From the NCBI GenBank assembly GCA_035363255.1, contig DAOSES010000004.1, forward strand, positions 53,442-117,441: a stretch of DNA of 64,000 nucleotides, written 5' to 3'. Position numbers and translations under genes: made by a program. Within the stretch, counting starts at the first letter, position 1; each line of letters opens with the position of its first letter. A model generated the notes under the pieces. It searched no databases. It was not told the DNA's origin and saw nothing but the letters and a program-made list of their open reading frames with translations. Source of the stretch: T3SED10-260 sp035363255. Its GTDB lineage: Bacteria; Caldisericota; Caldisericia; UBA6126. This document shows positions 52,291 to 61,517 of this stretch, piece by piece.

Positions 52291-55200
52291 ATGAATCAGT
52301 TTAATGTCAACATTAATGGAAGAGAGTGTTTGGCGAGTCCTGGTCAAACCATACTTGAAGTCGCATTGGACAATCACATCGATATTCCTACGCTTTGCCA
52401 TGATCAAAGAATCCAGACTTATGGTGCTTGCGGACTATGTGTAGTGGAAGTTGAAGGGACTTCCAAGCTTCTTCGTGCTTGTGCCACTGAAGTGACCCCT
52501 AAAATGCTTATTACCACTGACTCAGAGCGAATCAGATCTTCACGAAAGATTGCTCTAGAGCTGTTGTTGTCGGATCATACAGGAGATTGTCGTCCTCCTT
52601 GTGTCTTAAAATGCCCTGGCTTAACGGATTGTCAGGGATATGTTGGGCTTATAGCCAACGGGGAGTTTAAAGAAGCATTAAAGCTCATCAAAGAACAACT
52701 GCCCCTTCCTGCCAGTATCGGCAGAGTTTGTCCTCATCCCTGTGAGGAAGCATGCAGGCGAGAGCTTCGAGATGAACCGATTTCGATAGCATGGCATAAG
52801 CGATTTGTTGCAGACCTTGATCTCACTGACCCTTTTATCCCTGAAATAAAACCTTCTTCTGGAAAAAAAGTTGGAATTGTCGGTGGAGGTCCTGGGGGCT
52901 TGACAGCTGCATATTATCTTGCCCAGCAGGGTCATGCTGTGACTATATTTGATATGATGCCTGAAATGGGCGGGATGCTCAAGTATGGTATTCCTCAATA
53001 TCGTCTGCCTAAAGAAGTTTTAAACCAGGAAATCGACATCATTAAAAAAATGGGTGTTGTCATGAAAAACAACGTTCGTATTGGTAGAGATACCAATATA
53101 GAGCATTTGCGCTCTGCTTTTGATGCAGTCTATTTGTCTCCTGGTTGCTGGGAAAGCATAGCTTTATCATGTCCTGGAGAGGATCTTGAAGGGGTTTATG
53201 GTGGCATCAATTTTTTAGCCAATGTAGTTCAAAATAAAGCTATGAAAATAGGTAAACGCGTAGCAGTGATAGGTGGAGGCAATACTGCCATGGATGCTTG
53301 TCGCACAGCTATTCGTTTAGGTGCAGAAAAGGTTTACAATTTGTATCGTCGTACTCGTGATGAAATGCCTGCTGAGGAAATTGAAATCATTGAAAGCGAA
53401 GAAGAGGGTGTGGACTTTCGATACTTGGTAGCTCCGATTGAAGTAGTGGGTAGTGATGGAAGAGTCACTGGAATAAGGCTTCAAAAAATGAAGTTGGGAG
53501 AACCTGATGCTAGCGGTCGAAGACTTCCTATAGCTATTCCAGGTGACGAAGAACTGCTTGAGCTTGATTCTGTGATAGTTGCTATTGGGCAAAATGTTAA
53601 TATTCAAGGCTTTGAAAGCTTTGATAAAACTAAATGGAATACTATTATTTCGGATACCCGTACTTTTTCAACCAGTATTCCAGGGATATTTGCCGGAGGC
53701 GACGCAATTAATGATAACAATAAAATTGCAATTCAAGCTATCGGAGATGCAAAAAAAGCTGCTCAAGTAATGCATGAATATCTACAGGGAATAAACCTGG
53801 GCTATGAAAAACCATACCTGGTCACGCGAGACGATGTAACTGAAGATGAGTTTACACATCGACCCAAAGCATGTCGTCCTCATATGCAACATCTTTCTCC
53901 GGATGAACGACGTGGAAATTTTAATGAAATTGTGGCAGGATACTCTCCTGATCAAGCGATTGAAGACGCTAAGCGATGTTTGGAATGTGGTTGTCACGAT
54001 TATTTTGAGTGCAAGCTGATCAAGTATTCTACTGATTATCATGTTCATCCTGAAAGACTCATGGGTGAATTGCATCGAAGAAGAATTCCCAACACTCACC
54101 CCTTTATTGACCGCAATCCTGACAAATGTATTCTTTGTGGTCTTTGTGTGAGAGTTTGTAGCGAAGTGATGGGTATTACTGCTCTGGGTTTGGTTGACCG
54201 TGGTTTTGATACTATCGTGAAACCTGCTATGGATAAACCCTTGGAAAAAACGGATTGCATATCCTGTGGTCAGTGCGTATCGGTTTGTCCTACAGGGGCT
54301 TTGCAAGAGAAACTTCAAATTGATAAATCAGTCCCAGTTGAAACCAAATGCACTAAAACACTATGTTCTTTTTGTAGTGTTGGTTGTCATATCGATCTGC
54401 AAACTCGTGGCAATATGATTGTTCGAGCATTGCCAGACCAAGAAAGTCCAGTTGACAACGGATTGCTCTGCGTTAAAGGGCGTTTTGGCTATTCATTCCT
54501 GCATGCAAAAGATCGAGCGCTGAATCCTTTGATCAGAAAAAATGGTCAACTCGTCCCAGTGGAATGGCCCGAGGCTCTTCAATATGTTGCTAAAAAGGTG
54601 CAGGGATTGTCCCTGCAACATGGTTATGATAGTTCTGCTCTTGCCATTGGTGCTTCACTCACCACGAATGAAATGTACCTTGCCCATCAGTTGGGAACTA
54701 AAGTTTTTCGTACCCCCTGGATCACAAGCTTCGGACTTCCTGATGCTGGTATCTCTCAGGTTTTTGGACTGGATGCTTCACCTAATACTCTGGATGAATT
54801 AATTGCTACTGAAGTCATTGTATTGATTGGAGCCAATCCATACCAAGATCATACAATCGCTGCTATCAAGATAAAGGAAGCTGTAAACGCTGGAAGCAAG
54901 CTTATTGTAATTAATCCTTGTTCCACTCAATTGGATGAACTGGCTCATGTAAAGGTAACGACTGAACATCAAATCTCATTCTTAAAAGAGATAGCTTCTG
55001 CTCTTACCTCCCTGGGGGCAATCCCACGAAATGCACAAGCCTGGGATGAGCTTAAGGAAGATTTAGCTAGGGTAAATGTTGGAGAAAATGCAAGACAAAT
55101 TGCTGAGATTTACTACAAAGCCAAAAGCGCTATGATCGTTTTTGACCAACATAAGGTAAGTCCTGATGCGGCAAAGATGATTGCAAATCTCGCTCTGATT

Positions 55201-55863
55201 TCAGGACATATCGGAAAACCTCGAAGAGGTATAGTTCAACTCAAGTCACAAAACAACAGTCAAGCCCTAGCTCTGCTTGGCATTACAGCTCAAAACGAAC
55301 AAATTTTAAATGCAATAAGTGAAGGGAACATTAAATCCTTATTAGTTTTTGCTGAGAATTACCCCGATCCCATACTGAAGAAATTGGATTTTTTGATGGT
55401 TATGGACAGTCACCTTACTGAAACTGCTCAAATGGCTGATGTTTTCCTTCCGATGGCGAGTTTTGCTGAATCTCGAGGTTTCTATGTAAGCACTGATCGA
55501 CGAGTTCAGGAATTGTCACAAGCTTTTTCCTCTGCCACAGGTATGGAAAATTGGCAAGTCATACAAGAGCTTTCTCTCAAGTTGAAGGCATATCCTACTG
55601 CCAAAAGTTTCAATGAGATTAGCAGAGAAATGGAGCAAAAAATTCCAGGATTTTTGACTTTGATTTCTTCAACTGCTCCAAATAAATTCTGGCCAGTTGG
55701 TCAAAACCCAGTTCTCTACACTCAGGGTTTTACTTTTGAAGGTAAACAAGCGCGGATGACGATAGTTGCTGATGGTCCCCTATTTTTATCTCACCCCCTG
55801 ACTCATTATGGAACCAAGAAGTTGCTTGATTACTTAGAACAAGCTGGTTTAAAACGATGCTAG
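52291..55863 (+). CDS. stnC: Large NfnB-like/molybdopterin-fold subunit of the redox complex
   Basis: 1190 residues. N-terminal NuoG-type (2Fe-2S) domain (YGACGLCVVEVEG); a GltD/NfnB module with PHPCEEACRR, FAD motif VGIVGGGPGGLTAAYYLA at about 198 and NADPH motif VAVIGGGNTAMDACRTA at about 327; two 4Fe-4S motifs (CILCGLCVRVCSEV at 612, CISCGQCVSVCPTGAL at 656); then a molybdopterin-oxidoreductase-type domain opening CSFCSVGC at 692. The site that holds Cys or Sec in formate dehydrogenase (near 810, WITSFGLPDAG) has neither, so that domain looks structural, as in NuoG. The set fits an electron-bifurcating NADPH/NADH/ferredoxin transhydrogenase. ATG 52291 is preferred over 52282 because AAGGAGG is 10 bases before it. 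Confidence 0.82.
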   Translation: MNQFNVNINGRECLASPGQTILEVALDNHIDIPTLCHDQRIQTYGACGLCVVEVEGTSKLLRACATEVTPKMLITTDSERIRSSRKIALELLLSDHTGDCRPPCVLKCPGLTDCQGYVGLIANGEFKEALKLIKEQLPLPASIGRVCPHPCEEACRRELRDEPISIAWHKRFVADLDLTDPFIPEIKPSSGKKVGIVGGGPGGLTAAYYLAQQGHAVTIFDMMPEMGGMLKYGIPQYRLPKEVLNQEIDIIKKMGVVMKNNVRIGRDTNIEHLRSAFDAVYLSPGCWESIALSCPGEDLEGVYGGINFLANVVQNKAMKIGKRVAVIGGGNTAMDACRTAIRLGAEKVYNLYRRTRDEMPAEEIEIIESEEEGVDFRYLVAPIEVVGSDGRVTGIRLQKMKLGEPDASGRRLPIAIPGDEELLELDSVIVAIGQNVNIQGFESFDKTKWNTIISDTRTFSTSIPGIFAGGDAINDNNKIAIQAIGDAKKAAQVMHEYLQGINLGYEKPYLVTRDDVTEDEFTHRPKACRPHMQHLSPDERRGNFNEIVAGYSPDQAIEDAKRCLECGCHDYFECKLIKYSTDYHVHPERLMGELHRRRIPNTHPFIDRNPDKCILCGLCVRVCSEVMGITALGLVDRGFDTIVKPAMDKPLEKTDCISCGQCVSVCPTGALQEKLQIDKSVPVETKCTKTLCSFCSVGCHIDLQTRGNMIVRALPDQESPVDNGLLCVKGRFGYSFLHAKDRALNPLIRKNGQLVPVEWPEALQYVAKKVQGLSLQHGYDSSALAIGASLTTNEMYLAHQLGTKVFRTPWITSFGLPDAGISQVFGLDASPNTLDELIATEVIVLIGANPYQDHTIAAIKIKEAVNAGSKLIVINPCSTQLDELAHVKVTTEHQISFLKEIASALTSLGAIPRNAQAWDELKEDLARVNVGENARQIAEIYYKAKSAMIVFDQHKVSPDAAKMIANLALISGHIGKPRRGIVQLKSQNNSQALALLGITAQNEQILNAISEGNIKSLLVFAENYPDPILKKLDFLMVMDSHLTETAQMADVFLPMASFAESRGFYVSTDRRVQELSQAFSSATGMENWQVIQELSLKLKAYPTAKSFNEISREMEQKIPGFLTLISSTAPNKFWPVGQNPVLYTQGFTFEGKQARMTIVADGPLFLSHPLTHYGTKKLLDYLEQAGLKRC

Positions 55864-55885
55864 CTTTACCTTAAACAAGGTAAAG
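55864..55885 (+). other. Short hairpin directly after the redox operon
   Basis: CTTTACCTT and AAGGTAAAG form a 9-bp stem around a 4-nt loop, just past the stop codon. No T run follows; the real terminator is the next hairpin. It may protect the transcript end. Confidence 0.45.
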
Positions 55886-55900
55886 AAAAAGTTGTACAAA

Positions 55901-55933
55901 GGGGGACGACTGTGTCGTCCCCCTGTTTTTTTT
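55901..55933 (+). terminator. Intrinsic terminator of the redox operon
   Basis: GGGGGACGAC and GTCGTCCCCC form a perfect 10-bp stem with a 3-nt loop, followed by TGTTTTTTTT. Strong canonical terminator. Confidence 0.95.
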
Positions 55934-55959
55934 GAGTGTTTATGCTTCAGTGATACAAT
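55932..55959 (+). promoter_or_regulatory. Candidate promoter of the STAND gene
   Basis: TTGAGT (55932-55937) and TACAAT (55954-55959), 16 bp apart, start right at the T run of the preceding terminator. The gene therefore appears to be an independent unit. Confidence 0.5.
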
Positions 55960-55986
55960 ATATACAATTTGAGCTTAGGAGTATAA

Positions 55987-58900
55987 ATGCCTGATCACGT
56001 TATACTGCATTTGTCCGATTTGTATTTTCATTCGGATGAGCATGAGCAACACACCCAAAAACTTGACCTCTTAGACCAGCTTATCATTAAAGTAAAAAAA
56101 CTTGACTCGATTTGGAAGCCCACAATTCTGGTGGTGTCTGGGGATATAGCTTATTATGGAAATCATGCAGACTATGAACTAGCGTACGAATGGTTTAGCA
56201 ATGCCTTAGAGCTTCTTGAGATTTCGCCTGAATGTCTTGTTCTAGTTCCAGGAAATCACGATATTAATTGTTCCCACCCTTTGTTAAAAGGATTTTTAAA
56301 ACTATCCGAAAAAGATCAAGTACAACTATCTTCAGATCAAGTTCTAAACACTGCTCTTCTTGAGTTAATCTCTAATCCATTTTCAGATTTTGAGGAGTTT
56401 TGCGCCAATCTTAAAATACCTTCCAACCAACTAGGACAACAAAGCTCGTATCTAAGTGGAGTAAAAGTAATTGATCATCTGCAGTTTATACTCTTTAATA
56501 GTGCATGGCACTATACTCCTCACAACACCACAAATTCAAGTAATCTTGGAAAGCTTTTTTTAGGTCTTTCTTTGTGGGAAGCTATGCTTGAACACAACAT
56601 AAATACTTCTGCTGAGTTAAAAAACATTGCAGTTTGGCACCATCCTCCTGAGTATCTAAATTTTTCTGAGTTTCATGAAACGGAAAATAGAAGAGCAGTA
56701 TTTACAGAAATAGCAAAACAAGTGGATTTAATCCTGTGTGGGCACTCCCATGTTGAGGTTTCGGTTTCAAGCAACTCCCAACGAACCTTACCTATTTTTT
56801 TTTCTGGCTCAGATCAGGCAGGTACTACTAATCAGCTGTTAGCAAATCTATACCTACTTCCAAGTTCCGCTGATACTGGGAGAACAAAATATCTATTTTT
56901 CTCTACCGAAGGCAACAAATGGGAAGAAGGTGACTATAAAAACGATCTTTTAAAGTTTAAAACCAAAAAAAGCATTTTGAGAAAACTGAGCGAAAACTGT
57001 CTTCAGCGATTCACGAGCATGAGGGGAAGGTTTGAGCATATTCGTCTTGACGAATCGCTTTTGCCTGCATTGAAAAGAATTAAAGAGCCTTTTTATGATG
57101 ATTTTGGAAATCTTTTGTCCCCCTCCGATACTGAATTTTCAAAGGAGACTGAAACTCACAAACTCAAAGAAACCGTCGAATTTTTATGGAGAGATGACTG
57201 CAAACATTTTGCACTCACTGGAGATGGAGGAATAGGAAAAACCTGTTCTTTGTTATACCTATGGAAGGAATATGTGCAAGATATCGCCAAGCCCGTACCA
57301 ATCTACATCCCATTGAACGAGTTTGATTTTTTTGAAAAAAGCGACAAATCAATAAAAGATTATCTGGTTTCCAAAATTTATGAGTATTACTTTAAGCTAG
57401 ATCAAGGGAATGATTTAAGTCTTGAAGAAATACGACAGATTTTTTTTGATTCCAGCTTTCATGCGTCTTCAAGCTCAAGCATAAAATTCTTGTTTTTGCT
57501 TGATTCGTATTATGAAGCAAGCGTAGAAAGAAAGGCTTTGTTGAAAGAGATTGGACATTTCACACAACATAGCAGTTCTTTTCAGTTTGTCGTGGCTTGT
57601 CGCTATGATTTCCGAAAAGAGGACGGTATGTTCTCTGATTGGCATGGTTTTACTCTCTGCCCCCTTGATCAATCAGTGATGAACGAGTACCTGAAAAACA
57701 AGGATATAGATCTTGAGGATCTGCAAACCACCGAAAGAAAGTCCTTGCCCTGCATATTAAACACTCCTATGAATCTTGTAATATTTGCAAACTCTTATTG
57801 GTTGATGAAAGAATATCCCTCACATTGGTATAAAAAAACAATATTGACTACTGGGGAATTGTTTTGGAATTTTATCATTGCTTTATATCAAATTATGAAA
57901 CATGAATATCCCCAAGAAAACAACACCCTACTACCTTATTCTTTCGTCTTTCTCCATCTATTGCCAGCTCTTGCTTATGAAATGGAATTTGCTGAAAAAT
58001 CTCTCATTTCAGAAGATTATTTAACCAAGATCGCTCTAAAAATTTCATGTTATTTCAACAACAAATTGGAAAAAAAATACAGTCAGAGTTTTGAGGAACT
58101 TTCCCAAGAAGATTTCTTCTTTGAAAAAGATGTTGTTATTAATCACCAAGCCCTCATTGATGCTCTAAAAGACTTGGTAGAAAAAAATATTGTGATCTTT
58201 CAGCATTCAGCATCTGCTGATGGTGATTGTTTGTATGGTTTTTCACATGAAAATTATCGTGAAGCATTCGTAGCAATGCATATCTTAAACGAATGTCATT
58301 ATTATAATAGCCAAAAATTATATCCAATTGAAAAAGCTATGTTTCCACAAAAAAATGCGATCATCAACCTGATTGGTGAAATGGATGGTATCCATTATTC
58401 TACTCCCTATCTTGATCAAAAAGCACTTTGGAAATGCAAACCACTAAGTTCTTCAGCTATTTGGAAACAACTTGAGCTTTGTCGAAACCAATTTGATGGA
58501 TCTCTTGCTGAAAGAATAAAAAACTTGATTAAAGTCATTCATAGCTGTAGAAACGAACTCAGTGGCTTGGATTTGTCTTGCTTAGATCTATCGAGTGTAA
58601 AGTTAAAAAACATTGTTTGCTCAAGAAGTAAAGATTTTTGTGCTCATTTTGAGCATTCTATTATCAAGGAAAACATGATATTGTCCTATGGTCATATCAG
58701 TTCGGTAAGTAGTGTTGCATACTCTCCTGATGGTAAAACTTGCATTTCTGGCTCAGGGGATCGATCTTTAAAGCTCTGGGATATTTCAACAGGAGCATGT
58801 ATTCGTACTTTCCTTGGACATGATCATTTTGTGAGAAGTGTTGCATACTCTCCTGATGGTAAAACTTGTTTGTCTGCTTCCTGGGATAGCACCCTAAAAC

Positions 58901-60567
58901 TATGGGACATATCTTCTGGGACCTCCATTATGACTTTTACTGGACATCAATATTTTGTAAGGTCGGTTGCTTTTTCTCCCGATGGTAACACCTGCGTATC
59001 GGGTTCATGGGATCAAAGTATCAAACTTTGGGATATTTCAACAGGAGCATGTATTCGTACTTTCCTTGGACATGATCATTTTGTGCGTTGTGTTGCTTTT
59101 ACCAATGACGGAAAGTATATAGTCTCGAGCTCATGGGACAACACTCTCAAGATATGGGATTTAAGCGATGGGGAATGTGTTCGTACCATATGCACTGATG
59201 AACACTCTTTTCGGAGCATATCCGTGTCTCCTGATGGAAAAACTTGTTTATGCGGTTCAGAAGATAAAAATTTCTTCCTTTGGGATATCGAGGAAGGCAT
59301 TTGCCTGGGTTCTTTTCAAGGACACGCAAGCTCAGTCAGGTCGGTAGTATTTTCTGCTGACGGTCGAAAATGCTTGTCTGGTTCTGCTGATCGAACGATA
59401 AAATTGTGGGACATCTCCACTATGACTTGTATAAAAACTTTGGTGGGACATAATCATTCAGTAGAAAGCATTACAATATCGCCCATGCAAAACCAATGCA
59501 TTTCAGGGTCTATGGATCGCTCTTTAAAGTTGTGGGATCTTGAAACAGGGCACTGTCTTCGAACTTTTACTGGATTTGATCATTCTGTTAGAGCTGTAAC
59601 CATATCTCACAATAAGCAGTTTTGCATATCAGGAACTGACGACAAAAGCATCAAACTTTGGAATATACCTGATGGTAAGTGTAGTCAAACTTTTTTAGGT
59701 CACCAGGATTCAGTCAGTGCTGTTGCCTTTCACCCTAGTGATAAGACCATATTAAGCGCTTCCTGGGACTCGTCACTAAGGTTGTGGGATCTTAAGACTG
59801 GAAGCTGTATAAAAACATATAGAGGCCACAGCAACTCGGTGCTATGTTGTGCCATCTCTCCCGATGGAACAACCTGTTTATCTGGCTCCTGGGACAACAC
59901 CTTGAAGTGGTGGGATCTTTCAACAGCTACCTGCAAACGCACATATAAGGGTCACGCAAGCTCAGTTCATGCTGTAGCTTTCTCTCCCGATGGAAAAACC
60001 TGTTTGTCTGGTTCCTGGGACAACACCATGAAGTGGTGGTATCTTGAAAGTTCCTTATGTTTGCGCACATTTACGGGGCATTTCTTTTTTGTCCGATCAG
60101 TAGCTTTCTCTCCCGATGGAAAAACCTGTTTGTCTGGATCTGAAGATAATACTCTCAAACTATGGAATTTACATACGGGTGAATGCCTAAGAACTTTTTA
60201 TGGTCATAGCTACCATGTCCGATCAGTAGCTTTCTCTCCCGATGGAAAAACCTGTTTGTCTGGATCGGGCGATAATACCATTAAACTTTGGGATATAGAG
60301 AATGGAAAATGCCTGCAAACCTTTGATGATCATAAGCATTCTGTCCGATCGGTAGCTTTCTCTCCTGATGGCAAATCGTTTATATCAGCATCAAAGGATC
60401 GAACCATAAAGTTTTGGGATTTATCTTCAGGGCAAGTGGTATGGTCGAGTATTAATGTTACGGGAATGTATCTGCATCACTGTTCATTTAAAAATCTTCA
60501 TCCTGAAAGCACTTTGTCTGACAAATCCATTTCATTGTTAAAAATGTATAGTTTATCTTTTGATTAG
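55987..60567 (+). CDS. Metallophosphoesterase-NACHT-WD40 STAND protein, candidate defense sensor
   Basis: 1526 residues, cytoplasmic by sequence. Residues 1-300 are calcineurin-like phosphoesterase: SDLYFH, SGDIAYYG, PGNHDI, WHHPP and CGHSH; the first motif has Tyr13 where DxH normally has His. Residues about 385-720 are a NACHT-type NTPase: Walker A GDGGIGKT (412-419), Walker B-like FLFLLDSYYE (Asp506) and the helical FSHENYREAFVAMHIL segment typical of STAND ATPases. Residues about 900-1488 are 14 WD40 repeats of exactly 42 residues, enough for two seven-bladed propellers. STAND proteins sense a target through C-terminal repeats and activate the N-terminal effector; bacterial NACHT proteins can be antiphage. 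Effector action on nucleic acid or nucleotides is inference. AGGAG precedes ATG. Confidence 0.85.
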   Translation: MPDHVILHLSDLYFHSDEHEQHTQKLDLLDQLIIKVKKLDSIWKPTILVVSGDIAYYGNHADYELAYEWFSNALELLEISPECLVLVPGNHDINCSHPLLKGFLKLSEKDQVQLSSDQVLNTALLELISNPFSDFEEFCANLKIPSNQLGQQSSYLSGVKVIDHLQFILFNSAWHYTPHNTTNSSNLGKLFLGLSLWEAMLEHNINTSAELKNIAVWHHPPEYLNFSEFHETENRRAVFTEIAKQVDLILCGHSHVEVSVSSNSQRTLPIFFSGSDQAGTTNQLLANLYLLPSSADTGRTKYLFFSTEGNKWEEGDYKNDLLKFKTKKSILRKLSENCLQRFTSMRGRFEHIRLDESLLPALKRIKEPFYDDFGNLLSPSDTEFSKETETHKLKETVEFLWRDDCKHFALTGDGGIGKTCSLLYLWKEYVQDIAKPVPIYIPLNEFDFFEKSDKSIKDYLVSKIYEYYFKLDQGNDLSLEEIRQIFFDSSFHASSSSSIKFLFLLDSYYEASVERKALLKEIGHFTQHSSSFQFVVACRYDFRKEDGMFSDWHGFTLCPLDQSVMNEYLKNKDIDLEDLQTTERKSLPCILNTPMNLVIFANSYWLMKEYPSHWYKKTILTTGELFWNFIIALYQIMKHEYPQENNTLLPYSFVFLHLLPALAYEMEFAEKSLISEDYLTKIALKISCYFNNKLEKKYSQSFEELSQEDFFFEKDVVINHQALIDALKDLVEKNIVIFQHSASADGDCLYGFSHENYREAFVAMHILNECHYYNSQKLYPIEKAMFPQKNAIINLIGEMDGIHYSTPYLDQKALWKCKPLSSSAIWKQLELCRNQFDGSLAERIKNLIKVIHSCRNELSGLDLSCLDLSSVKLKNIVCSRSKDFCAHFEHSIIKENMILSYGHISSVSSVAYSPDGKTCISGSGDRSLKLWDISTGACIRTFLGHDHFVRSVAYSPDGKTCLSASWDSTLKLWDISSGTSIMTFTGHQYFVRSVAFSPDGNTCVSGSWDQSIKLWDISTGACIRTFLGHDHFVRCVAFTNDGKYIVSSSWDNTLKIWDLSDGECVRTICTDEHSFRSISVSPDGKTCLCGSEDKNFFLWDIEEGICLGSFQGHASSVRSVVFSADGRKCLSGSADRTIKLWDISTMTCIKTLVGHNHSVESITISPMQNQCISGSMDRSLKLWDLETGHCLRTFTGFDHSVRAVTISHNKQFCISGTDDKSIKLWNIPDGKCSQTFLGHQDSVSAVAFHPSDKTILSASWDSSLRLWDLKTGSCIKTYRGHSNSVLCCAISPDGTTCLSGSWDNTLKWWDLSTATCKRTYKGHASSVHAVAFSPDGKTCLSGSWDNTMKWWYLESSLCLRTFTGHFFFVRSVAFSPDGKTCLSGSEDNTLKLWNLHTGECLRTFYGHSYHVRSVAFSPDGKTCLSGSGDNTIKLWDIENGKCLQTFDDHKHSVRSVAFSPDGKSFISASKDRTIKFWDLSSGQVVWSSINVTGMYLHHCSFKNLHPESTLSDKSISLLKMYSLSFD
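58687..60450 (+). repeat. Fourteen tandem WD40-coding repeats of 126 bp
   Basis: Each unit encodes 42 residues of the pattern H..SVRSVAFSPDGKTCLSGS followed by D.TLKLWD and a turn. Unit lengths do not vary. Parts of units are identical in DNA: 56 nt at 58778-58833 recur at 59030-59085 (two units away), and 50 nt at 60091-60140 recur at 60217-60266 (one unit away). This shows recent exchange or duplication among blades. Confidence 0.85.
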
Positions 60568-60588
60568 CTAAAAAAAAACTAATAATCA

Positions 60589-60618
60589 TAGACAAAATTT
60601 CTTGTTTTAGAATATAAT
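60589..60618 (+). promoter_or_regulatory. Candidate promoter with start codon at the transcript start
   Basis: TAGACA (60589-60594), 18-bp spacer, and consensus TATAAT (60613-60618). The ATG at 60625 is 6 bases past the -10 box, so the mRNA would be leaderless; no ribosome site is present. Confidence 0.5.
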
Positions 60619-60624
60619 AATGGT

Positions 60625-61290
60625 ATGGAAACTAATAAAAGAGTAAAACTAGTTATGTTATTATCGTTTTTGGCTGTTCTTAGTATCATCCATATCATCA
60701 GAAATCTAAATAGTGTTTCTCTTGATCGAAGCCCTATCGATGCAGCTAGACCTAATTCTTCTGAAATCGTTACTTTTAAAGAACACGGATTTTATCTTCG
60801 TGTTCCTCTCGGTATGCCTATTGGAGACAAGTTTTCATACAATGCTCTTGTCGAAGATACTTGGATGCAGGGTTCAGGAGGTAGGGGTGAGAACCTGGCT
60901 TGTATTTATGTTTTCCATAAAGAACAAAAAACCCCAAAAGCTTTGGAGTGGGTGGTCGAAGTTCGGGCAAGCATTACAACCGATAAATTCTCATTACAAG
61001 AGCTTCTAACAAAGAGTACCTATACCGATCAAGCACCTGAAATCGTTCAGATCAACCAAATCCCTTTTAGTGTTTTTCCCATCTCTGATGCTGCAATGAT
61101 GAAAGCATTGCATGGATTTAGCTACCGAACCATTCACCAAGGAAAAGGATATATTTTGGAAATATTAAGCCACGGAAACACTTATCAAGATGAAGACACC
61201 CCCCCTATTGTTAGCGAAGATCAATTGCAAATTCAAATGGAAAAAGCTTTGAAAATCGTGAAAAGTTTCAATTTTTCAAGCCCCCCATAA
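60625..61290 (+). CDS. Membrane-anchored protein of unknown function
   Basis: 221 residues. One N-terminal membrane segment (LVMLLSFLAVLSIIHII) is followed by an exported globular domain with alternating strands and helices (HGFYLRVPLGMPIGDKF, LACIYVFHKEQK, KGYILEILSHGN). The layout resembles small proteins that measure or bind surface ligands, but I recognise no family. It lies 57 bases after the STAND gene and has its own promoter, so a functional link is unproven. Confidence 0.6.
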   Translation: METNKRVKLVMLLSFLAVLSIIHIIRNLNSVSLDRSPIDAARPNSSEIVTFKEHGFYLRVPLGMPIGDKFSYNALVEDTWMQGSGGRGENLACIYVFHKEQKTPKALEWVVEVRASITTDKFSLQELLTKSTYTDQAPEIVQINQIPFSVFPISDAAMMKALHGFSYRTIHQGKGYILEILSHGNTYQDEDTPPIVSEDQLQIQMEKALKIVKSFNFSSPP

Positions 61291-61375
61291 GCTTCCCTTA
61301 AAAAAAAGTTCTTTTAAAATATATAGGCAAATTCCTTGCTTTTATTATTCTTGTACTAAAATATAGTCAAAAGTG

Positions 61376-61401
61376 AAGAGATGGCATTACATCTCTTTTT
61401 T
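61376..61401 (+). terminator. Hairpin in the gap before the last gene
   Basis: AAGAGATG and CATCTCTT arms enclose 6 nt and are followed by TTTT. It may end the upstream transcript. The 227-base gap 61291-61517 otherwise holds only AT-rich sequence with a possible TAAAAT -10 box near 61356 and no gene. Confidence 0.55.
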
Positions 61402-61517
61402 AGGAAGAATTTCTATCACTTCGTAACGGTATAGAACATAGCTTCCTTTTTCCAAAAAATGCTGAGATTCTTCCTTTAAGTTTTCTATTTCTTAATATCA
61501 ATTTAAGGAGGGAAGAA

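Noticed and set aside
54685..54780. Reading the large redox subunit as an active formate dehydrogenase
   Set aside because: The position aligned with the catalytic Cys/Sec carries neither, and there is no in-frame TGA that could encode Sec.
58687..60450. Direct repeats as a CRISPR array
   Set aside because: The 126-bp units are in frame and encode WD40 blades; there are no short repeats with unique spacers.
61402..61476. Long-range complementarity (AGGAAGAAT with ATTCTTCCT) as a riboswitch in the 5' leader
   Set aside because: The stem closes a 57-nt loop without recognisable aptamer core; probably chance in AT-rich sequence.
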